This document shows, one piece after another, positions 60,259 through 64,000 of a stretch of DNA of 64,000 nt. A program made the position numbers and the translations under genes. The stretch covers positions 5,926,501-5,990,500 of the forward strand of contig NZ_JAUSZA010000001.1 in NCBI RefSeq assembly GCF_030817215.1, read 5' to 3'. The notes under the pieces were generated by a model. It searched no databases and had not been told where the DNA came from. It saw only the letters and a list, made by a program, of their open reading frames with translations. This DNA is from Paenibacillus sp. V4I3 (GTDB taxonomy: Bacteria; Bacillota; Bacilli; Paenibacillales; NBRC-103111). Within the stretch, counting starts at the first letter, position 1. Every line of letters starts with the position of its first letter.

Positions 60259-61152
60259 TTAACCTTGCGTCTCCTCTTGCTTCAGATAGGTCCAATCATC
60301 CTCTTGGTAGATGAGCCCGTCCTTCATAAGCTTGCCTAATGCGCGTTTGAAAGCCGCTTTACTTAGGCCAAACCGATCCTTGATGACATCTGCCGACGTT
60401 TTATCCGAAAATGGCATCGCATTTCCAGGCCGTTCTTGGAGGACACTCAAAATGCGCTCCGAATCTTCATCCATTCCTTTTTCTTTCCGGAGTCGCATCG
60501 ATAGATTGACCCGCCCATCCTCTTCACGAACGAATGCGACCCGTACTTCTACCAACTCACCTACACGCAGCAAGCGTGTCCGTTCCGGAGCAGCAATAAG
60601 TCCAATAACACCATAGCCAAGGACTCCTGCTTCGCAAATAACAAAGGTACCAATTTGAAGCGGTCTGTACACACGTGCTTTGACCCACTGATTATTCCAA
60701 CTCGAGGGTGCACGAACGCAAAGAGGAGCCAGGTCCTCTTCCAGAGCCAGCTTAGCGATTAAACGTTCTTGCCGATCGTGAGCTAATGTGGCAAATACCT
60801 TATCTCCTACTTGTGGACGCAGCTCTTCGAGCTCCGGCACATGTCTGTAGGGAAGCAACAGGTTGCGACCCAGTCCCATTTCAAGAAAATATCCAAATCT
60901 AGGGTGAATATCTACTACTTCCAGAAGTCCTACTTCGCCCATGAGAAGAAGAGGTCGTTTCATTGTAGCCATCAATCGATCCTGCGTATCGTGAAACAAG
61001 AAGGCTTCAACATGATCTCCGGGTTGTATCTTACCTACGATTTCTGCATAAGGCAGAAGAACATCCTGCTGGCCGTCAGTAAGGAAATAACCGTTAGGAG
61101 GAACCTCCCTCGCTACCTCTAGGGTAACAAGGGATCCTGCTTCCATTCTCAT
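60259..61152 (-). CDS. S1-like RNA-binding protein, CvfB/YitL family
   Basis: 297-residue protein with three S1-like/OB domains and a C-terminal winged helix (FSDKTSADVIKDRFGLSKAAFKRALGKLMKDGLI). Domain starts are LVTLEVAREVPPNGYFLTDG, EVVDIHPRFGYFLEMG and GTFVICEAGVLGYGVIG. CvfB in Staphylococcus affects virulence and RNA turnover. ATG 61152 overlaps the rsfS stop (ATGA) with GGAG six bases upstream, so it is coupled to rsfS. In Bacillus yitL is elsewhere, so this placement differs. Confidence 0.9.
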   Translation of the reverse strand: MRMEAGSLVTLEVAREVPPNGYFLTDGQQDVLLPYAEIVGKIQPGDHVEAFLFHDTQDRLMATMKRPLLLMGEVGLLEVVDIHPRFGYFLEMGLGRNLLLPYRHVPELEELRPQVGDKVFATLAHDRQERLIAKLALEEDLAPLCVRAPSSWNNQWVKARVYRPLQIGTFVICEAGVLGYGVIGLIAAPERTRLLRVGELVEVRVAFVREEDGRVNLSMRLRKEKGMDEDSERILSVLQERPGNAMPFSDKTSADVIKDRFGLSKAAFKRALGKLMKDGLIYQEDDWTYLKQEETQG

Positions 61153-61496
61153 ACGCGCTCCACAACTTTGGCATCGGACCAAAGTCTTTCGATATTATAA
61201 TATTCACGATCATCGCGGTGGAAGACATGAAGAACAACGTCCCCTAGATCAAGCAGCACCCATCTTGCTGTATCAATACCTTCGTAGCCTCTGATATTAA
61301 CGCCATACTCATGTGCTTTCTTTCTAGCTTCGCTGGCAATCGCTTGCACTTGCGTTTCCGAATTCCCGTGACAAATAACGAAATAGTCGGCAATTGGGGA
61401 TACGCCTTTCAAGTTCAGGGTTACAACATCTGCCGCTTTTTTATCTTCAGCAGCCTCAACAACAAAAGCCAAAACTTCTTCTGGGTTTTTACTCAT
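61149..61496 (-). CDS. rsfS: Ribosomal silencing factor RsfS
   Basis: 115-residue DUF143 protein that binds L14 on the 50S subunit and blocks subunit joining in starvation. Typical motifs: ADYFVICHGNSETQVQAIA, GYEGIDTARWVLLDLGDVVLHVF and REYYNIERLW. It follows yqeK by 18 bp and overlaps the S1 gene. Confidence 0.97.
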   Translation of the reverse strand: MSKNPEEVLAFVVEAAEDKKAADVVTLNLKGVSPIADYFVICHGNSETQVQAIASEARKKAHEYGVNIRGYEGIDTARWVLLDLGDVVLHVFHRDDREYYNIERLWSDAKVVERV

Positions 61497-61514
61497 TCAA
61501 TCATCCTCCAAGGT

Positions 61515-62081
61515 TCATGTGTTTATTTGTGTAATCAAATCGTTCCGTGTCAAAATAGTAAGCGGATAAATCCGTTTGCCTTTGGCAAGTAAAAAGCTAA
61601 TCGTGGAATCAAAACCGGCAACCAGCGCCTTCTCTAGGCTTCGCTCAGCCAGTTCGCGAATGAGATCAACACCCGGAAAATCGCGTCCAGGCTCCATATA
61701 ATCCGCTAAGCATACGATTTTGTCCATTAATGTCATCTGAACACGACCGGAGGTGTGATACCGAATTGCATCTAGTATCTCCTCATCATGGATGCCAAAT
61801 TGCTCCTTAGCGATAAAAGCTCCAGCATGGGAGTGCCATAGCTCCTTCTCATAATCCAGCAAGTCCTGGGGCAATCCATTCTCGCGAATAATCTTAGCTT
61901 GCTCCTGAACGGGCCAATACTTGCAATAATCGTGCAAAATGGCCGCAAGGTCGGCTTTGGCCGGGTCTCCACCAAAGCGTTTCGCCAAAATAACGCTAGT
62001 TTCCATGACACCGAGTGTATGCAGCCAGCGTCGCTCAGGCATTTGTTCCTTTACCGCCGCCATCAGTTCCTCACGATTCAT
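61515..62081 (-). CDS. yqeK: HD-domain hydrolase YqeK (Ap4A hydrolase-type)
   Basis: 188-residue HD phosphohydrolase; studied YqeK enzymes split Ap4A symmetrically. Metal-binding residues are in HTLGVMETSVILA, AAILHDYCKYWP (HD) and LWHSHAGAFIA, with IRYHTSGR and CLADYMEPGR later. It overlaps the end of nadD by 11 bp, the usual nadD-yqeK-rsfS order. Confidence 0.95.
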   Translation of the reverse strand: MNREELMAAVKEQMPERRWLHTLGVMETSVILAKRFGGDPAKADLAAILHDYCKYWPVQEQAKIIRENGLPQDLLDYEKELWHSHAGAFIAKEQFGIHDEEILDAIRYHTSGRVQMTLMDKIVCLADYMEPGRDFPGVDLIRELAERSLEKALVAGFDSTISFLLAKGKRIYPLTILTRNDLITQINT

Positions 62082-62658
62082 ACAAACGGTTCACCTCCAT
62101 ATAACCATTCACCGTATCTGGCACAAGGTAACGGACTGAACCGTTCCTTTGTCTTTCATTACGAATAGCTGTTGACGAAATTTCAACAAGCGGCATGGGT
62201 ACAATCGTAACTCGATTACGAATGTTAATAGGCATTTGCGACATATCAAGTTCATAACCAGGTCTAGCTAATCCAATAAAGCGAATATGCCGCACAATGT
62301 CATCAATGCGATGCCATTGCGGCAAATATTGAACCATATCGGCACCTATAATATAAGCAAATTCCGTACCTGGATATTCCTTGCTGAGCAGCTCAATCGT
62401 ATCGATACTATAGGATACGCCGCCTTTACTAATTTCGATATCCATTGGACGAAAAAAAGGATTGCCTACCGCAGCAAGGCAAACCATCTCCCAACGCTGC
62501 TCCGTCGTCGCTTTCGGCGCATTTGGCTTATGCGGCGGCACATTAGCCGGCATCAACCATACTTCGGTTAGTCCTGCTTCCACCCTCGCTCTCTCCGCCG
62601 CGATCAGATGACCGGTGTGAATTGGATCGAAGGTGCCTCCCATTATTCCGACAAGCAT
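62071..62658 (-). CDS. nadD: Nicotinate-nucleotide adenylyltransferase
   Basis: 195-residue enzyme joining nicotinate mononucleotide and ATP to deamido-NAD. Nucleotidyltransferase motifs GGTFDPIHTGHL near residue 7, MPANVPPHK, and the C-terminal ISSTAIR. Length is normal. It starts at ATG 62658 behind an AGAGGTGG site, 12 bp from yhbY. Confidence 0.97.
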   Translation of the reverse strand: MLVGIMGGTFDPIHTGHLIAAERARVEAGLTEVWLMPANVPPHKPNAPKATTEQRWEMVCLAAVGNPFFRPMDIEISKGGVSYSIDTIELLSKEYPGTEFAYIIGADMVQYLPQWHRIDDIVRHIRFIGLARPGYELDMSQMPINIRNRVTIVPMPLVEISSTAIRNERQRNGSVRYLVPDTVNGYMEVNRLYES

Positions 62659-62670
62659 GCTTCCACCTCT

Positions 62671-62964
62671 TTAGCGCGGCAGTTCAATCTTTTTCTTGTC
62701 ACGCGATTCTTTGTAAAGCACGACGATTTTACCGATAACCTGAACGAGCTCAGCGCCAGACTTCTCGGACAATTCAGTGCCGACCTCGTCGCGGTCTTCT
62801 CCACTGTTGTTGAGTACCGTAATTTTAATCAATTCACGAACTTCCAAAGCTTCTTGAATGTGACGGATTAAATGATCGTTCACGCCGCCTTTACCTACTT
62901 GGAAGATCGGATCTAAATGGTGCGCCATTGAGCGCAAATAACGTTTCTGTTTGCCTGTTAACAT
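62671..62964 (-). CDS. yhbY: CRM-domain RNA-binding protein YhbY
   Basis: 97-residue single CRM domain (YqeI in Bacillus), associated with ribosome assembly. Seen: LTGKQKRYLRSMAHHLDPIFQVGKGG-type N-terminus with the GKGG-like loop, then LIRHIQEALEVRELIKI and the VQVIGKIVVLY strand. Start set at ATG 62964 with GAGGGAC upstream; a frame to 62982 is less likely. Confidence 0.95.
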   Translation of the reverse strand: MLTGKQKRYLRSMAHHLDPIFQVGKGGVNDHLIRHIQEALEVRELIKITVLNNSGEDRDEVGTELSEKSGAELVQVIGKIVVLYKESRDKKKIELPR

Positions 62965-62984
62965 AGATGTCCCTCTATTCATTC

Positions 62985-63848
62985 TTATTCAGCTAACGAC
63001 TGTTCTACCACCTGTCTCATCGCCGCAACGGGCGCAGGGGTGCCAGTCCAATATTCAAAGGCAAAAGCACCTTGATAAATAAACATACCGAGTCCGCCAT
63101 GTATGCGGGCTCCTCTTGCTTCCGCTTCACGAAGAAATCTTGTAATTCGCGGATTATAAATGAGATCGCTGACCAGATGATGCGAACGCAGGAGTTCAAG
63201 CGGTAACGGAAGTTCTTCAACATGAGGATGCATGCCGGCCGAAGTTGTATTCAGAACAAATTGGACTTCATCTACAACATGTCCTAGCTCGTCCATGCCA
63301 AGTCCAATCGCTTCGGTGTAAGCACTGATCGTTTCGGCAAGCTCCAAGGCGCGTTCTTTGGTACGATTCGCGATGTAGATTCGGCCTGCTCCTTCTTTGG
63401 CAAGCGCATAGGCAACGCCTCTGGCAGCTCCACCAGCACCAAGGAGAAGAACACTTTTCCCTTTCAGATCAATACCCGTCTCTTCCTTGAGCGATCGCAC
63501 ATAGCCAATACCGTCTGTATTGTAACCGATGAGCTTACCAGATTCATTCACGATGGTATTCACCGCCCCAACGATCCTAGCCCCTTCATCGATTTCATCC
63601 AAGTACTGCATAACTTCCACTTTATGCGGAATCGTTACGTTGATACCTCGGTATCCTAATGCCCGTATCCCGCGAACAGCATACCCAAGTTCTTCAGGAC
63701 GAACGTGGAAAGCAGCGTAAACTGCATTAATACCCGCTTCCTGAAAAGCCCGATTCAACATAATCGGGGAACGGGAATGCCGTATCGGATCTCCGAAAAC
63801 CCCATATAGAATGGTATGACTGTCAATCGTCGTCATCAGTTTCTCCAT
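62985..63848 (-). CDS. aroE: Shikimate dehydrogenase
   Basis: 287-residue NADP-dependent enzyme reducing 3-dehydroshikimate in aromatic amino-acid synthesis. Seen: GDPIRHSRSPIMLNRAF with the substrate Ser pair, GINVTIPHK with catalytic Lys, NTDGIGYVRSL, the NADP loop LLGAGGAARGVAYAL and NTTSAGMHP. Start at ATG 63848 or at ATG 63836; both have GAG-rich sites. Between yqeH and yhbY as in Bacillus. Confidence 0.96.
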   Translation of the reverse strand: MEKLMTTIDSHTILYGVFGDPIRHSRSPIMLNRAFQEAGINAVYAAFHVRPEELGYAVRGIRALGYRGINVTIPHKVEVMQYLDEIDEGARIVGAVNTIVNESGKLIGYNTDGIGYVRSLKEETGIDLKGKSVLLLGAGGAARGVAYALAKEGAGRIYIANRTKERALELAETISAYTEAIGLGMDELGHVVDEVQFVLNTTSAGMHPHVEELPLPLELLRSHHLVSDLIYNPRITRFLREAEARGARIHGGLGMFIYQGAFAFEYWTGTPAPVAAMRQVVEQSLAE

Positions 63849-63865
63849 GTTCTCCTCTTGTCCCC

Positions 63866-64000
63866 CTAAATCAACGACTCACGCGTGATCACCTTAATCC
63901 CCTTCGGCGCATGAATGGCAAGCTGAGCACCAGCTAAACTGTTCACTTTAATCCAGCCTAAACCAGAGATCAGCACATCCATTTGTTTCCCCCTCGGAAT
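63866..64000 (-). CDS. yqeH: Ribosome biogenesis GTPase YqeH (C-terminal fragment)
   Basis: Only the last 44 residues and the stop codon are inside the window; the gene continues past the right edge. The reading frame gives ISGLGWIKVNS and IHAPKGIKVITRESLI, which fits the C-terminal end of YqeH, a circularly permuted GTPase needed for 30S assembly. Position upstream of aroE agrees with Bacillus gene order. The GTPase motifs are not visible here. Confidence 0.8.
   Translation of the reverse strand: MPRGKQMDVLISGLGWIKVNSLAGAQLAIHAPKGIKVITRESLI

Overview
The window comes from a low-to-moderate GC, endospore-forming, naturally competent Firmicute, most likely a Paenibacillus or close relative. 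This rests on gene order shared with Bacillus (yqeH-aroE-yhbY-nadD-yqeK-rsfS; comER divergent from comEA/EB/EC; gpr, spoIIP, yqxA, lepA, hemW, hrcA, grpE, dnaK, dnaJ; prmA, rsmE, mtaB; addB-addA-sbcD-sbcC), on spore genes (gpr, spoIIP, a gerA-type operon), on strong GGAGG ribosome binding sites, a leucine T-box and a perfect CIRCE operator. No database was searched; every name comes from motifs and synteny read directly from the sequence.

Layout from left to right (most genes on the minus strand). 1-11.5 kb: DNA end-processing cluster addB-addA-sbcD-sbcC (sbcC runs off the left edge). 11.7-15.5 kb: small metabolic genes (SRPBCC protein, CitA-type citrate synthase, aldo/keto reductase, TolB-like propeller). 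15.7-16.14 kb: a non-coding array of four 113-bp repeats with conserved hairpins. 16.3-23.5 kb: RNA and protein modification genes (RlmI-like, mtaB, rsmE, prmA), a Na/Pi transporter, deoC and a membrane metalloprotease. 23.7-28 kb: secreted phosphodiesterase, a small unknown gene pair, and a phoX-tatA-tatC export module. 28.2-34.6 kb: heat-shock operon hrcA-cpn-grpE-dnaK-dnaJ containing an archaeal-type (group III) chaperonin. 34.7-43.8 kb: GNAT, hemW, lepA, yqxA, spoIIP, then a compact TIR-domain operon lodged between spoIIP and gpr, then rpsT. 43.9-51.2 kb: holA, ECF sigma/anti-sigma pair, germinant receptor operon. 51.2-56.5 kb: late competence genes. 56.6-64 kb: leuS with its T-box, then the yqe cluster (yqeM, cvfB-like, rsfS, yqeK, nadD, yhbY, aroE, yqeH fragment).

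The most unusual content is (i) the three-gene TIR operon (40611-42206): a CAP12-like TIR protein with its catalytic Glu, a partner whose TIR has lost that Glu and is fused to an unknown C-terminal domain, and a 55-residue protein, ending in a strong terminator; (ii) the 113-bp structured repeat array with pairing-preserving substitutions; (iii) a palindromic repeat family that abuts the Shine-Dalgarno sequence of addB, yqxA and comEA; (iv) the archaeal-like chaperonin directly after hrcA; and (v) a duplicated hairpin inside the leuS T-box leader.
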